Part shown: one piece after another, positions 27,888 to 36,908 of the stretch
Position numbering within the stretch: position 1 is the stretch's first letter
Layout: each line of letters opens with the position of its first letter
NCBI RefSeq assembly: GCF_000317285.1
Contig: NZ_AJLN01000116.1
Location: 434,001-498,000, forward strand
Source: Chlorogloeopsis fritschii PCC 6912
Lineage (GTDB): Bacteria; Cyanobacteriota; Cyanobacteriia; Cyanobacteriales; Nostocaceae
Reading direction: 5' to 3'
Length of the DNA stretch: 64,000 bases
Notes under the pieces: model-generated
Database searches by the model: none
What the model saw: only the letters and a program-made list of their open reading frames with translations
Told to the model about the DNA's origin: nothing
Translations under genes and position numbers: made by a program

Positions 27888-28688
27888 ATGCTACAAGTTA
27901 GCAAATACACATCAATTAAGCAGTTAATATACTACTATTTGCTGGCTGCATTAAGTATTTATGCTAATACTCAAGGAAGTGTATGCATAGAAAAAGAGAA
28001 AATTCCCCTATCTAAAGGTAGAAATGATGAGCGAGTTTTGTATATTACAGGGATAGCACTCAGGCTGTCGAAATATGAGAATCTGCCAGCGATGGAAATT
28101 GCTGAGGTTATCGCCTCTCATTTATCGATAGAGTCTGATGACGTTTTCAGAATCCAAATTATCTCACCTGGTTGGATTCATGTAGAATTGGCTCATCCTG
28201 TCCTAGCTGCTTGGTTACAAAGGCTTGTATCCCTTGGAAGGGAAGAGGGAGGCACAAAGAAAGAGAATCTCTCATTGTCTTGTTCTCTTTTTCCGGTTCA
28301 GTACGCTCATGCACGCTGCTGTTCGTTAATGCGACTAGTTCAGCAAGAAGAATTGTTTATTTCCGCTGATGTTATACCTTGGTTGAACAGAGAGCAAAAA
28401 CTGCGGTTAAATCACCCTGCTGAATTTCGTCTCATAAACGAATTGGTGCAAATTATGGACGAATTGGAATATTCATCTGCTGATGCTTTGGTGAAGTGGG
28501 AAAAAGCAGGGCTTGCTGTGAGCCAAGCTTTTGAAAATTTCTGGTGCAATTGCCGTATTTGGGGTGAGGTTAAAACTACTTCACCAGAATTAGCCCAAGC
28601 TAGGCATGGATTAATCTTAGCTACTCAATGGGTTTTAAAATTTCTGTTGGAAGAAAAATTAGGTGCTTTTGCTCCTGTTGAGTTATAA
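27888..28688 (+). CDS. DALR anticodon-binding domain protein (arginyl-tRNA synthetase remnant)
   Basis: The 266-residue protein joins two ends of arginyl-tRNA synthetase without the catalytic core. Residues about 10-112 resemble the ArgRS additional N-domain (IALRLSKYENLPAMEIAEVIA, ISPGWIHVEL). From about 130 a DALR anticodon-binding domain begins (VQYAHARCCSLMRL). No HIGH or KMSKS motif occurs, so it cannot activate arginine. It may bind tRNA-Arg or regulate its use; this is inference. Residues about 114-128 (GREEGGTKKENLSLSC) come from a purine/pyrimidine repeat at the domain junction. Confidence 0.85.
   Translation: MLQVSKYTSIKQLIYYYLLAALSIYANTQGSVCIEKEKIPLSKGRNDERVLYITGIALRLSKYENLPAMEIAEVIASHLSIESDDVFRIQIISPGWIHVELAHPVLAAWLQRLVSLGREEGGTKKENLSLSCSLFPVQYAHARCCSLMRLVQQEELFISADVIPWLNREQKLRLNHPAEFRLINELVQIMDELEYSSADALVKWEKAGLAVSQAFENFWCNCRIWGEVKTTSPELAQARHGLILATQWVLKFLLEEKLGAFAPVEL
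28236..28302. repeat. Purine/pyrimidine repeat in the DALR gene
   Basis: A purine-rich run (GGAAGGGAAGAGGGAGG, AAAGAAAGAGAA) is followed by a pyrimidine-rich run (TCTCTCATTGTCTTGTTCTC) that can fold back on it. It keeps the frame and lies at the junction between the N-domain and the DALR domain. It resembles the insertions in cobT and putA, though the match is of pattern and not of exact sequence. Confidence 0.5.
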
Positions 28689-28804
28689 AAATGGCACGAA
28701 GTACAAAACCACTTTAACGGTTAGCAAGAGTTGTAGGTGCTTTTCATAAAACAACAAATTCAAATGTCTATTACTGAAATCAATTAATATTTTTGTAACA
28801 AGTA

Positions 28805-28833
28805 TTGACTGGTTGAATCACTTAGGATATATT
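28805..28833 (+). promoter_or_regulatory. Sigma70-type promoter for a small RNA
   Basis: TTGACT (28805-28810) and TATATT (28828-28833) are separated by exactly 17 bp. They stand a few bases upstream of a short segment that ends in a hairpin and T-run. No ORF follows, so the promoter most likely drives a small RNA. Confidence 0.6.
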
Positions 28834-28837
28834 ATCA

Positions 28838-28910
28838 GGTGTGTGAGGAGCGAACCAGCGAGGGTACCGAGACGAAACACGGCCAGTCGTCGGTACCCTT
28901 TCTGATTTTT
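28838..28910 (+). ncRNA. Candidate small RNA of about 70 nt
   Basis: The unit starts about 6 bp after a good -10 box. It has a single-stranded 5' part with GTGTGTGAGGAGCG, which contains a Shine-Dalgarno-like GAGGAG. A strong hairpin follows: GGGTACC (28862-28868) with GGTACCC (28892-28898), plus an inner GACG/CGTC pairing. It ends in TTTCTGATTTTT. Size and layout are like the abundant Yfr RNAs of cyanobacteria, but I cannot match it to a named family. It lies between convergent genes, which excludes a leader role. Confidence 0.6.
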
Positions 28911-28962
28911 AGATGAGCGATAGGTTGTTCGCCATCTTTTTCTATTTTGAGAAAGCGTGAAT

Positions 28963-28998
28963 AATAAAACAGTCCTGCATTTGTTTCAAGCAGGACTG
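28963..28998 (-). terminator. Rho-independent terminator of the HAD gene
   Basis: Read on the minus strand, CAGTCCTGC and GCAGGACTG pair perfectly (28970-28998) around an 11-base loop, and TTTTATTATT follows. It lies 34 bp after the stop of the HAD phosphatase gene. Confidence 0.8.
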
Positions 28999-29031
28999 GG
29001 TAACTTGAAGAAGATTGGTATTATACTCTTC

Positions 29032-29910
29032 TTAAAGCAGTAGTTTTTCAATCGCCACTGCTACCCCGTTGTCTTCAACACTAGGTGCAATCCAGTTAGC
29101 GATCGCTTGTACTTGTGGTGGTGCATTGCCCATTGCGATACCAATGCCAGCATAAGTGAGCATTTCCACATCATTAAAGTTATCACCAATAGTCATAACA
29201 TTGTGAGGTTGTAGCCCCAGTTGTTCTTCAGCTAAATAGCGGACTGCGGTTCCCTTGTTAGCAAAAGGATTAGTTGCTTCAAAGAATGTAGCAACAGATT
29301 TGGTGAGATACAGTTCAGCAGGAGTATATTGACTGCGCAGAGAACCCAGCAAATTGTCAATAATATCTGTATCGTCGCATAAAGCCAGAACTTTTGTAGG
29401 TTCGTTGCTTAAGGCTTGGCGTAAGTCACCTACAGGGATGGGGGTAATAGCAGAACGTTCTGCATAAATTTGAGTTTCTGCTGTAACTTCTCTAACGTAG
29501 AGTTGATCGTTGATATAAAAGTGGACAGACAACAGCGATCGCAGTTCTGGTTGTTCAAAATAATCCAAAAGCTGCTCGGCAATTTTCCTAGAAACAGGTA
29601 AATGCTGATGAATTTTTTGAGAGACTGGGTCTTGAATCCACGCTCCTTGATAGGCTATTAACGGCAAGGTAGAGTTAATTTCTTGATGGAAACGCAAAGC
29701 AGAGCGATACATTCTACCTGTAGCAATCGCTACCTGAATCCCTTGAGCTTGCGCCGCAGTAATTGCTTGTTTAACGGGTTCGCTAATGCTATTTGTTTCC
29801 CCGGCAATAGTTCCATCTATATCTAAAACAAGTAATTTAATGTCTGTAGACTTTGCAGCAATATCTGCAATGCCAGATGATTCTAAGTAACGGGCAGATG
29901 TTTTCTGCAT
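29032..29910 (-). CDS. HAD-superfamily phosphatase, Cof type
   Basis: The 292-residue cytoplasmic hydrolase has HAD motif I LLVLDIDGTIAG (nucleophile Asp and second Asp), motif II as VAIATGRMYRSA (Thr/Gly), and motif III/IV as GDNFNDVEMLTYAGIGIAMGNA. The C2 cap between them fits the Cof subfamily, which acts on sugar phosphates or nucleotide cofactors. The exact substrate is not predictable. The ATG at 29910 follows a long AT-rich spacer. A clear terminator follows the gene. Confidence 0.92.
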   Translation of the reverse strand: MQKTSARYLESSGIADIAAKSTDIKLLVLDIDGTIAGETNSISEPVKQAITAAQAQGIQVAIATGRMYRSALRFHQEINSTLPLIAYQGAWIQDPVSQKIHQHLPVSRKIAEQLLDYFEQPELRSLLSVHFYINDQLYVREVTAETQIYAERSAITPIPVGDLRQALSNEPTKVLALCDDTDIIDNLLGSLRSQYTPAELYLTKSVATFFEATNPFANKGTAVRYLAEEQLGLQPHNVMTIGDNFNDVEMLTYAGIGIAMGNAPPQVQAIANWIAPSVEDNGVAVAIEKLLL

Positions 29911-30328
29911 AAATTTAGTTGCTAGTACTATAAAGTCCCAGCTAAGAGGTTATCAGGTTAGATCGCAAAGTGGGAGTAGAGTTTAGTGAAATACCTTACT
30001 TGAAAATAAGGTTGGGAGAAGAATAATTTTCATACTTTGTTGTGAACTTTAGTTCCTGGGCACCTAACTAAATAAAAGCGACTGAATATTTTATGGTAGT
30101 TATTACTCTTGACAAATTTACGATAGGTTTAATTTAGAAAAGACACGTATAAATAATTTGTACTAAATCCAAGTAATTACTGAAGAGCTACATAAATATT
30201 AAAGAGTCAACTAAAACGGATTTTGAATATAGACAATTATCTAAAAATTAAGATATCAAGTAGATTAATTAAGCCTGTTTGCTTAGTGAAGTTTTTCAGA
30301 TTTTTAGTACAAATTAGAAAGTAATTAT
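29911..30328. other. Intergenic region between divergent genes
   Basis: This 418-bp AT-rich spacer separates the HAD gene (minus) from the PEP-CTERM gene (plus) and holds both promoters. I see no ORF, repeat or RNA gene. Confidence 0.4.
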
Positions 30329-31162
30329 ATGCTCAAAAAAACTTTGACAGGACTGATTTTTGCGACTACTGCTTTGACTGGATTTTTGTCTCAAGTAAAC
30401 TCTGCATCCGCAGCTGGTTTTACATGGAATAATTCATGGCAGCAGCCAGCAATACAAGGCAAACAAACGACTGGTTTTGATGACGCTCCTTTCCAGCAAT
30501 ATGTACAAGCAGAAAGAGTTGCCCTACCAAATAGCGGACAATTTCAATTAGATCCTAGTAAGTTATTCCTGAAATATAGTCACGATGTCAATGTTTTTTT
30601 CATTAACGAGGGCGCTGGTTATAGAAATCAGTTAGCTTATCAAGCAACGGGGAATACGAACAAATCTGGGCTAGTATTTAATGACATTGCTTGTAGTGGC
30701 TCTGGGTGTGTAGGTGACTGGGGTGGTAATACATTAAAGCTTGGTGATGGAGTTAGTCTTGGCAATGTTGCAGGAGGCACTCTATTGGACTTTTGGTTAA
30801 GAGCTGATGGCTTAAACCGTGGTGATTATGCCAATATTTTTGGAACTAAAACTTCCTCAAATCCAGACGGATTGCAGCACGTGGTTGCTTATGCTGTTGG
30901 TAACTACATTTTGATGGGTTTTGAGGATTTGTATGGCACTTTGGGTGCTACAGGAACCGATCCAAAGACTGGTAAGACGAACGAAGTTTCCGATCGTGAC
31001 TTTAATGATGTGATTGTCGTTCTTGATATTGGTGCTGATAATGTTAAAGCACTAACCTCCGTTCCTGAGCCAACAGTCACTTTATCAGTGTTGGGTGTAG
31101 GAGCATTAGGTATGCTAAAACTACGTCGTCGTCGCCAAAACCAAGTCAAGAGATCATCTTAA
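30329..31162 (+). CDS. PEP-CTERM protein with DUF4114 domain
   Basis: The 277-residue secreted protein has a signal peptide (MLKKTLTGLIFATTALTGF to ASA, about 28 residues). DUF4114 follows at about residues 90-230, with the calcium-site-like DRDFNDVIVVLD. A C-terminal sorting tag completes it: VPEP, a hydrophobic stretch (TVTLSVLGVGALGML) and a basic end (KLRRRRQ). PEP-CTERM tags are cut by exosortase and tie proteins to the cell surface or extracellular matrix. A second tagged protein is at 36297-36908. No exosortase gene lies in this window. polA follows after 48 bp. Confidence 0.9.
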   Translation: MLKKTLTGLIFATTALTGFLSQVNSASAAGFTWNNSWQQPAIQGKQTTGFDDAPFQQYVQAERVALPNSGQFQLDPSKLFLKYSHDVNVFFINEGAGYRNQLAYQATGNTNKSGLVFNDIACSGSGCVGDWGGNTLKLGDGVSLGNVAGGTLLDFWLRADGLNRGDYANIFGTKTSSNPDGLQHVVAYAVGNYILMGFEDLYGTLGATGTDPKTGKTNEVSDRDFNDVIVVLDIGADNVKALTSVPEPTVTLSVLGVGALGMLKLRRRRQNQVKRSS

Positions 31163-31210
31163 CTTTAAATCAAACCTGACGCGACGGAAGCAGCTGGTTA
31201 CAATAAGGCT

Positions 31211-34171
31211 ATGTCCCAAACAACACCTTCAAACCACTTGGCTTCCGCTTCTTTAAACCCAACACGCCCCACTTTCATCCTGATTGATGGGCACTCCTTA
31301 GCATTTCGTTCTTACTACGCCTTTGCCAAAGGAAGAGACGGCGGGCTGAGAACTAAGATGGGGATTCCTACCAGTGTATGTTATGGCTTTCTGAAATCTC
31401 TTTTGGAGATAATGGCAAACCAACAGCCACAAGCAATAGCTGTGGCTTTTGATTTGGGTTTGCCAACCTTCCGCCACGAAGCTGACGATACTTATAAAGC
31501 CGATCGCCCTGGCACACCAGAAGACTTTATTCCTGATTTGAAAAATCTCCACGAGTTGTTGGATGGGCTGAATCTGAAAATTCTTACAGCTCCTGGTTAT
31601 GAGGCAGATGATGTTTTGGGAACTTTAGCACAGAGGGCTACTGCTGCTGGTTATAAAGTTAAGATTCTGACGGGCGATCGCGATTTATTTCAACTTATCG
31701 ATCCTGATAAAGAAATTAGTGTTCTGTATTTTAGCCCAGAGGCTCTCAAGCGTTCCACAACTACAAATGGTATTACTGAGTTTGGAAGAGAGCAAGTTCA
31801 AGAAAAACTCGGCGTTTTGCCTTCACAAATTGTCGATTTTAAAGCTCTTTGTGGTGATAAATCAGATAATATTCCTGGAGTAAAGGGCATAGGCGAAAAA
31901 ACTGCCGTGCAGCTTCTTAATACTTATGGTTCTCTAGATAAAATATACGCTTCTTTGTCTGAAATTAAAGGCGCAACTAAGCAAAAATTAGAAGCTGGTA
32001 AAGAAGATGCCGAAAAGTCTAAGTATTTGGCAGCGATCGTGCTTGATGTTCCTCTGGAAGTGAATTTAGAAGAGTGTCGATTAAAAGGATTTGATAACAA
32101 CGTTTTAGCACCTATTTTAGAAAAGCTAGAATTTAAGACTTTTTTAGGTAAGATTAACGAACTACAACAAAAGTTTGGTGGAATAGTTACAGAAATACCC
32201 TCAACCTCTGTAGAGGAAATAACCAGCATTGAAGAAAATCAAGATAATGATTTGTGGTTTTTCAGTGCTACTGATACAACATTAGCTCAACAACAACCAC
32301 AATCTAACTCCGCAATTAAACCACGTATTATTGATACAAAATCTAAATTAACTGAGTTAGTAAATCAATTACAGCAATTTACTAACCCAGATACACCTGT
32401 GGCTTGGGATACGGAAACTAGCGATTTGGAACCACGGGATGCTGAGTTAGTAGGAATTGGCTGCTGTTGGGGAACCCAGCTAGATGAAATGGCTTACATT
32501 CCTGTTGGACATAAAACTGGCGAAAATTTAGATAAAGATGTTGTGCTACAGACACTACGCCCAATTCTCGAAAATGTTAATTATCCTAAAGCTTTGCAAA
32601 ATACCAAGTTTGACCGTTTGATTCTGCACTGTCAAGGAATTAACTTAGCAGGGGTAGTATTTGATCCTATGCTTGCTAGTTATCTCCTCAATCCTGATGG
32701 TAGCCACAATTTGAGTGATTTGGCTCAAAAATATTTGGGATTGACAGCAAAAAGTTATGCAGATTTAGTACCTAAAGGTAAAACTATTGCTGACATAGAC
32801 ATTCAAACTGTTGCAGACTACTGCGGGATGGATGTTTATACTACTTTTCAACTAGTGCCGAAATTGCGTGCAGAATTAGAGAAAGTTCCAGCTTTATATC
32901 AGTTATTAGTGGAAGTAGAACAACCACTAGAGCCTGTTTTGGCGGATATGGAATATCAGGGAATCCGCATTAACACAGAGTATTTGCAAGAACTTTCGCA
33001 ACAGATAGAAACAGATTTAGCTAAGTTGGAAAAGCAAGCTTATGATATTGCAGGAGAAAAATTCAACTTGGGTTCTCCTAAGCAATTGAGTCAGATACTA
33101 TTTGAGAAATTAAAGTTAAGTACAAAACATTCTCGGAAAATTCAAACTGGATATTCTACCGACGCAGCCACACTGGAAAAATTAAGAGAAGTTGATACAA
33201 CTGGTATTATTGATGCCATCATTGAGTATCGTACTCTGGCTAAATTAAAGTCTACTTATGTGGATGCTTTGCCATCATTAGTGCGTCCTGATACTCAGCG
33301 AGTACATACAGATTTTAATCAAACAACTACATCTACTGGCAGGTTATCTTCTTCTAATCCTAATTTACAAAATATCCCGATTCGTACTGCTTTTAGTCGT
33401 CAAATTCGTAAGGCATTTATCCCAGAACCAGGCTGGTTGATGGTGGCTGCTGATTATTCGCAAATTGAATTAAGAATACTAGCTCATTTGAGTCAAGAAC
33501 CAGTATTAATCGAGGCTTATCAAAAAAATGAAGATATTCACACAGTAACGGCACGACTGATGTTTGAAAAAGAAGATATAAACTCAGATGAACGCCGAGT
33601 AGCAAAAACTATTAACTTTGGTGTGATTTATGGCATGGGTTCATTAAAATTTTCGCGCTCCACTGGTGTGGATAAAGCACTGGCGAACGAATTTATTAAG
33701 CGATTTAGTAAACGTTACTCCAAGATTTTTGAATATTTAGAAGGGTTGAAAAAACAAGCGATCGCTCAAGGTTACGTAGAAACAATTCTTGGACGTCGGC
33801 GTTATTTCGATTTTACTAGTAATAACCTGCGTAATCTCAAGGGCAGTAATCCAGAAGATATAGATTTGAGTAAATTAAAGAATTTAGGTGCCTACGATGC
33901 AGGTTTATTGCGTTCTGCTGCTAACGCACCAATTCAAGGCTCCAGCGCCGATATTATCAAAATTGCAATGGTAAGGTTGCATGAAATTCTGCAAAATTAT
34001 CAGGCACGGTTATTGTTACAAGTTCATGATGAATTGGTGTTTGAAATTCCTCCTGATGAATGGGAAGAATTACAACCACAAATCAAGTCGGTTATGGAAA
34101 ATGCCGTGCAGTTGCGCGTACCTTTAGTAGTAGATGTGCGCGCGGGTGAAAACTGGATGGAGACAAAATAA
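31211..34171 (+). CDS. polA: DNA polymerase I
   Basis: The 986-residue protein has all three domains. Residues about 18-320 form the 5'-3' exonuclease (GDKSDNIPGVKGIGEKTA). Residues about 385-570 form the 3'-5' exonuclease with intact motifs: DTETSD (Exo I), NTKFDRLI (Exo II) and YCGMDVYTT (Exo III). The polymerase follows with motif A DYSQIELRILAHLS, motif B RRVAKTINFGVIYG and motif C VHDELVFE. Proofreading should thus be retained, unlike Taq-type enzymes. It repairs DNA and removes Okazaki primers. The stop is 8 bp from the stop of the convergent kinase gene. Confidence 0.97.
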   Translation: MSQTTPSNHLASASLNPTRPTFILIDGHSLAFRSYYAFAKGRDGGLRTKMGIPTSVCYGFLKSLLEIMANQQPQAIAVAFDLGLPTFRHEADDTYKADRPGTPEDFIPDLKNLHELLDGLNLKILTAPGYEADDVLGTLAQRATAAGYKVKILTGDRDLFQLIDPDKEISVLYFSPEALKRSTTTNGITEFGREQVQEKLGVLPSQIVDFKALCGDKSDNIPGVKGIGEKTAVQLLNTYGSLDKIYASLSEIKGATKQKLEAGKEDAEKSKYLAAIVLDVPLEVNLEECRLKGFDNNVLAPILEKLEFKTFLGKINELQQKFGGIVTEIPSTSVEEITSIEENQDNDLWFFSATDTTLAQQQPQSNSAIKPRIIDTKSKLTELVNQLQQFTNPDTPVAWDTETSDLEPRDAELVGIGCCWGTQLDEMAYIPVGHKTGENLDKDVVLQTLRPILENVNYPKALQNTKFDRLILHCQGINLAGVVFDPMLASYLLNPDGSHNLSDLAQKYLGLTAKSYADLVPKGKTIADIDIQTVADYCGMDVYTTFQLVPKLRAELEKVPALYQLLVEVEQPLEPVLADMEYQGIRINTEYLQELSQQIETDLAKLEKQAYDIAGEKFNLGSPKQLSQILFEKLKLSTKHSRKIQTGYSTDAATLEKLREVDTTGIIDAIIEYRTLAKLKSTYVDALPSLVRPDTQRVHTDFNQTTTSTGRLSSSNPNLQNIPIRTAFSRQIRKAFIPEPGWLMVAADYSQIELRILAHLSQEPVLIEAYQKNEDIHTVTARLMFEKEDINSDERRVAKTINFGVIYGMGSLKFSRSTGVDKALANEFIKRFSKRYSKIFEYLEGLKKQAIAQGYVETILGRRRYFDFTSNNLRNLKGSNPEDIDLSKLKNLGAYDAGLLRSAANAPIQGSSADIIKIAMVRLHEILQNYQARLLLQVHDELVFEIPPDEWEELQPQIKSVMENAVQLRVPLVVDVRAGENWMETK

Positions 34172-34179
34172 TAAGCAGG

Positions 34180-35979
34180 TTATAAACGTGTTTGTAGTTG
34201 AGTATTGACCTCTTGCAAGTCGCTTTCAGGAGCGAAAGATTGTAGATTTATATTTGTACGACTGCGATTAATTACCTCTTTAATTTTTGCAGCACTAGGC
34301 ATTTTGGATTTAGCTAGCTTTTGAGCTTCAGCTTGGAGATGTTGCTTGTGAGTATACTCAATTAATTTAACTTGAGCGGTTGCATACACTGACGTATTTT
34401 TAGGAATTTGTTGGAGAAATTCAATCGCAGCCTCAAATTTGCTTACTGCTGCTTGACGGTAAGCTTGTTGTAGCAAGAAAACTGCCCTTACTTGTTTTTT
34501 TTGGTTATACTCAGCTAACTTTTGTTGTACTAAGGTGTTCGCAGATGATTCTGAAGGAACTTGGTGTAAATAAGCTAAAGCAGTATTAAAATCTTTGACT
34601 GATGCTTTTTGGTAAGCTTTTGTTAACAGTTTATGGGTTTGTGCCTCGATTTTAACTTTTGCTTGTTCAACTATTTTGTCTGTTTTTGTCTGCCAATATA
34701 AATTGTCGGGAACTTGAGAAGCGGCATTCAGTGCATCTACCCATCTACCTTCATGCAAGGCTTTTTCAGCTGTTAAATATTTTTCAGCAGCAGTTTGCCA
34801 CTGATTCTGCCATTCTGCGATGGTAGCTTGAGCTTCTGGATAGACATTGCTGGTTGAGGGAATCTTTTTAGCTAAAGCGATCGCTTCTTCTAAATCTCCT
34901 GCTTGATATGCTTTCGTTGCTTTATATAAAGTATCTGTTTCTGAGCGAACAGGAGAATTATTTATTAAAGCATATAGCCCAAAACCCATAGCCAAAGAAT
35001 TTGCTACTAATCCAACTTTCATCCCTACAGCTAAAGGAGATGATTTGGGGAATTTGCAATGTTTATTATCTTCGGCTTTAGCTGAGTTTAGCAATACATT
35101 ACCTTGAAGTTGCACTGCTTGGGTTTGCCCATTACCCGTTGATATTTGCTTCAGTGCTTGGAGTACTTCAGTGGTTGATTGAAAACGAGCTTGGTAGTTG
35201 TGGCGGATCATTTGGCTAAGGATAGCAGCAAAGCGATCGCTAACTGAAATCTGCTCGGATCGCCAGATCATCTCGTTGCTACGAGGATCTATTTTTAATT
35301 GCAGTGGAGAAAGCCCCGTTAAAGCTTGGATTGCAATCATACCCAAAGCATAAATATCACTGTTAGGCTGTGTTTGACCAATAAATTGTTCTGGCGGAAT
35401 GTAACCTAATGAAGTAACGGGAAATTTATCAATAGGCAATATTGCATCTGTGCCAACATCAATCGCCTGGATAGCACCAAAGTCGATTAAAACTAACTTA
35501 CCATCACAAGCACGCCTGATTAAATTATCTGGCTTAATGTCGCAGTGAATCACTCCTTGAGAATGAACAAATTCCAGAATACCCAGTACATCGTGTAACA
35601 ATTCAATAACGTCACTTTCACTCCAGGGATAGCCCAAACGTTGATGAATTGGCAATTCTGCAGTTAGAGCATGTCCTTCTATAAACTCTTGTACTAAGTA
35701 AAAACGCTGTTTTTCCTCAAAACAGGCAATCAGTTTGGGAATTTGCTCGTGTTTTCCTAAATGCTTGAGAGTTTCAGTTTCACTGAGAAAGTGTAATCTC
35801 TGAGTTTTTAAGTACTCAGGTTGGGAACTAGCAACCTTGAGCTGTTTGATCACACATTTATGTTGCTCCGGTTGTTCGGTATCTACAGCAATGTATGTTT
35901 GCCCAAATACTCCTGCATCAAGGATTTGCACAATTTGGTAACGCCCTTGTAGAACTTTACCAATCATGTGATTAGTCAT
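34180..35979 (-). CDS. Serine/threonine protein kinase with C-terminal repeat region
   Basis: The 599-residue protein has an N-terminal kinase domain (residues about 12-280), a membrane segment near 325-345 (VGLVANSLAMGFGLYALI) and a C-terminal helical, TPR-like region (AYQAGDLEEAIALAKKIP and related units). The catalytic loop is VIHCDIKPDN, with Cys in place of Arg, and DFG is intact (LIDFGAIQ). The glycine loop reads DAGVFGQTYIA, with Asp-Ala in place of the first Gly-x. Lys in CVIKQL remains. The kinase is thus possibly non-RD in type and membrane-bound. The C-terminal part probably binds partners or lies outside the membrane. Confidence 0.9.
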   Translation of the reverse strand: MTNHMIGKVLQGRYQIVQILDAGVFGQTYIAVDTEQPEQHKCVIKQLKVASSQPEYLKTQRLHFLSETETLKHLGKHEQIPKLIACFEEKQRFYLVQEFIEGHALTAELPIHQRLGYPWSESDVIELLHDVLGILEFVHSQGVIHCDIKPDNLIRRACDGKLVLIDFGAIQAIDVGTDAILPIDKFPVTSLGYIPPEQFIGQTQPNSDIYALGMIAIQALTGLSPLQLKIDPRSNEMIWRSEQISVSDRFAAILSQMIRHNYQARFQSTTEVLQALKQISTGNGQTQAVQLQGNVLLNSAKAEDNKHCKFPKSSPLAVGMKVGLVANSLAMGFGLYALINNSPVRSETDTLYKATKAYQAGDLEEAIALAKKIPSTSNVYPEAQATIAEWQNQWQTAAEKYLTAEKALHEGRWVDALNAASQVPDNLYWQTKTDKIVEQAKVKIEAQTHKLLTKAYQKASVKDFNTALAYLHQVPSESSANTLVQQKLAEYNQKKQVRAVFLLQQAYRQAAVSKFEAAIEFLQQIPKNTSVYATAQVKLIEYTHKQHLQAEAQKLAKSKMPSAAKIKEVINRSRTNINLQSFAPESDLQEVNTQLQTRL

Positions 35980-36102
35980 AGTCGCTGGTTAATTGCATAC
36001 TTGTTATTTATTTGTTCGGATAATATCCTTTATTTCCGGAATTATTGCCTAACAAGTAGTAGAAAGCACTTAGTTGCTCGACTGAAATCTTTCTTAATAA
36101 CC

Positions 36103-36169
36103 GTAGAGTGGGCACTATCCCTAACGTAAAAATAAGGGTTTGAGGAAAGTTAGGCAGTGCCCACCTTAC
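36103..36169 (+). mobile_element. 67-bp miniature inverted-repeat element, copy 2
   Basis: Ends are GTAGAGTGGGCACT and CAGTGCCCACCTTAC. The core TTTGAGGAAAGTTAG matches copy 3 in the same orientation, and copy 1 in reverse. It lies in the spacer between a kinase and a PEP-CTERM gene. It encodes no protein. The flank ACAAAATTTG matches that of copy 1. Confidence 0.8.
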
Positions 36170-36206
36170 AAAATTTGTTCACCTTTATCTACCAAAAAAT
36201 AAAAGG

Positions 36207-36240
36207 GGTTCTCTTTTACTCTCTGAGAACCCCTTTCTAA
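36207..36240 (-). terminator. Hairpin downstream of PEP-CTERM gene
   Basis: AAAAGGGGTTCTC and GAGAACCCCTTT pair over a short loop (TTTTACTCTCT). It lies 57 bp after the gene's stop. Read on the minus strand it is followed by a T-rich tail. This is a good rho-independent terminator for the minus-strand gene. Confidence 0.7.
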
Positions 36241-36296
36241 ATATCAGCATCTAACAACGTGAGTTTAACGCTGATATATTTTGAAAATAATTCTGT

Positions 36297-36908
36297 TTAG
36301 GAAGCTTTTTGCTGCTTACGCTTCATCCACAACCCCATTGCACCAGCAACTGCTGTACCAGCAATAGTAAAGGGTTCAGGTACAGGTTCACTTTTACCTG
36401 CAACAATAGCAATACTTCCAAAAGAACCGTCAAATGGGTTGTAGTCTTGGAATCCACCCTGGATCTTACCCTCTCCTTTAAATCCTGGCGGGAATATTAC
36501 AGAAAGAACTGAGAATGATGGAGGAGGAGTAAAATCTGCTTCTGTAAAGCGGAGTGCATTTGTTTGTATGAAAGCGGAGTTGCTAGGAGTCGATTTAGAG
36601 AATTTTTTGACAAAGTTGTTGGAAGAGTCAAATAAACTCACTTCCCAGTTCTGCAAAAACACTCCAGGGCCATTATCTGGTAGTTTATCCGTATCTACTT
36701 CATAAGTTCCTTTAAAATAACCACCTCCCAAGAGCGTAGGTAGCCCAACTGAACCTGTGACAGCTTCGGGAGCAAACTGCCCAGAGATGTTGAATGCCGT
36801 GATGCTTGCAGCAGTTGCAGGAGCAGTTCCCACAGCGCCAAGCATAGTAGCGCCAAGGGCTGCTGTGGCAGCGAGCTGAGATAACTTTTTTGATGTTGCT
36901 TTAAGCAT
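36297..36908 (-). CDS. PEP-CTERM secreted protein, otherwise unknown
   Basis: The secreted protein has about 203 residues. The signal peptide is LSQLAATAALGATMLGAVG to ATAAS. The body is Gly/Phe/Asp-rich, with no enzyme motif that I recognise. The C-terminus has VPEP, a hydrophobic TIAGTAVAGAMGLWM and KRKQQKAS, the exosortase-type sorting tag. The ATG at 36908 is preferred to the TTG at 36938. It is probably a surface or matrix component. A terminator-like AT-rich region with AGGGGTTC...GAACCCC pairing lies just downstream (36207-36238). Confidence 0.82.
   Translation of the reverse strand: MLKATSKKLSQLAATAALGATMLGAVGTAPATAASITAFNISGQFAPEAVTGSVGLPTLLGGGYFKGTYEVDTDKLPDNGPGVFLQNWEVSLFDSSNNFVKKFSKSTPSNSAFIQTNALRFTEADFTPPPSFSVLSVIFPPGFKGEGKIQGGFQDYNPFDGSFGSIAIVAGKSEPVPEPFTIAGTAVAGAMGLWMKRKQQKAS

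Noticed and set aside
28838-28910. Assignment of the small RNA to Yfr1
   Set aside because: The motif is the complement of the Yfr1 core, and the two-hairpin layout of Yfr1 is not seen, so it stays unnamed.
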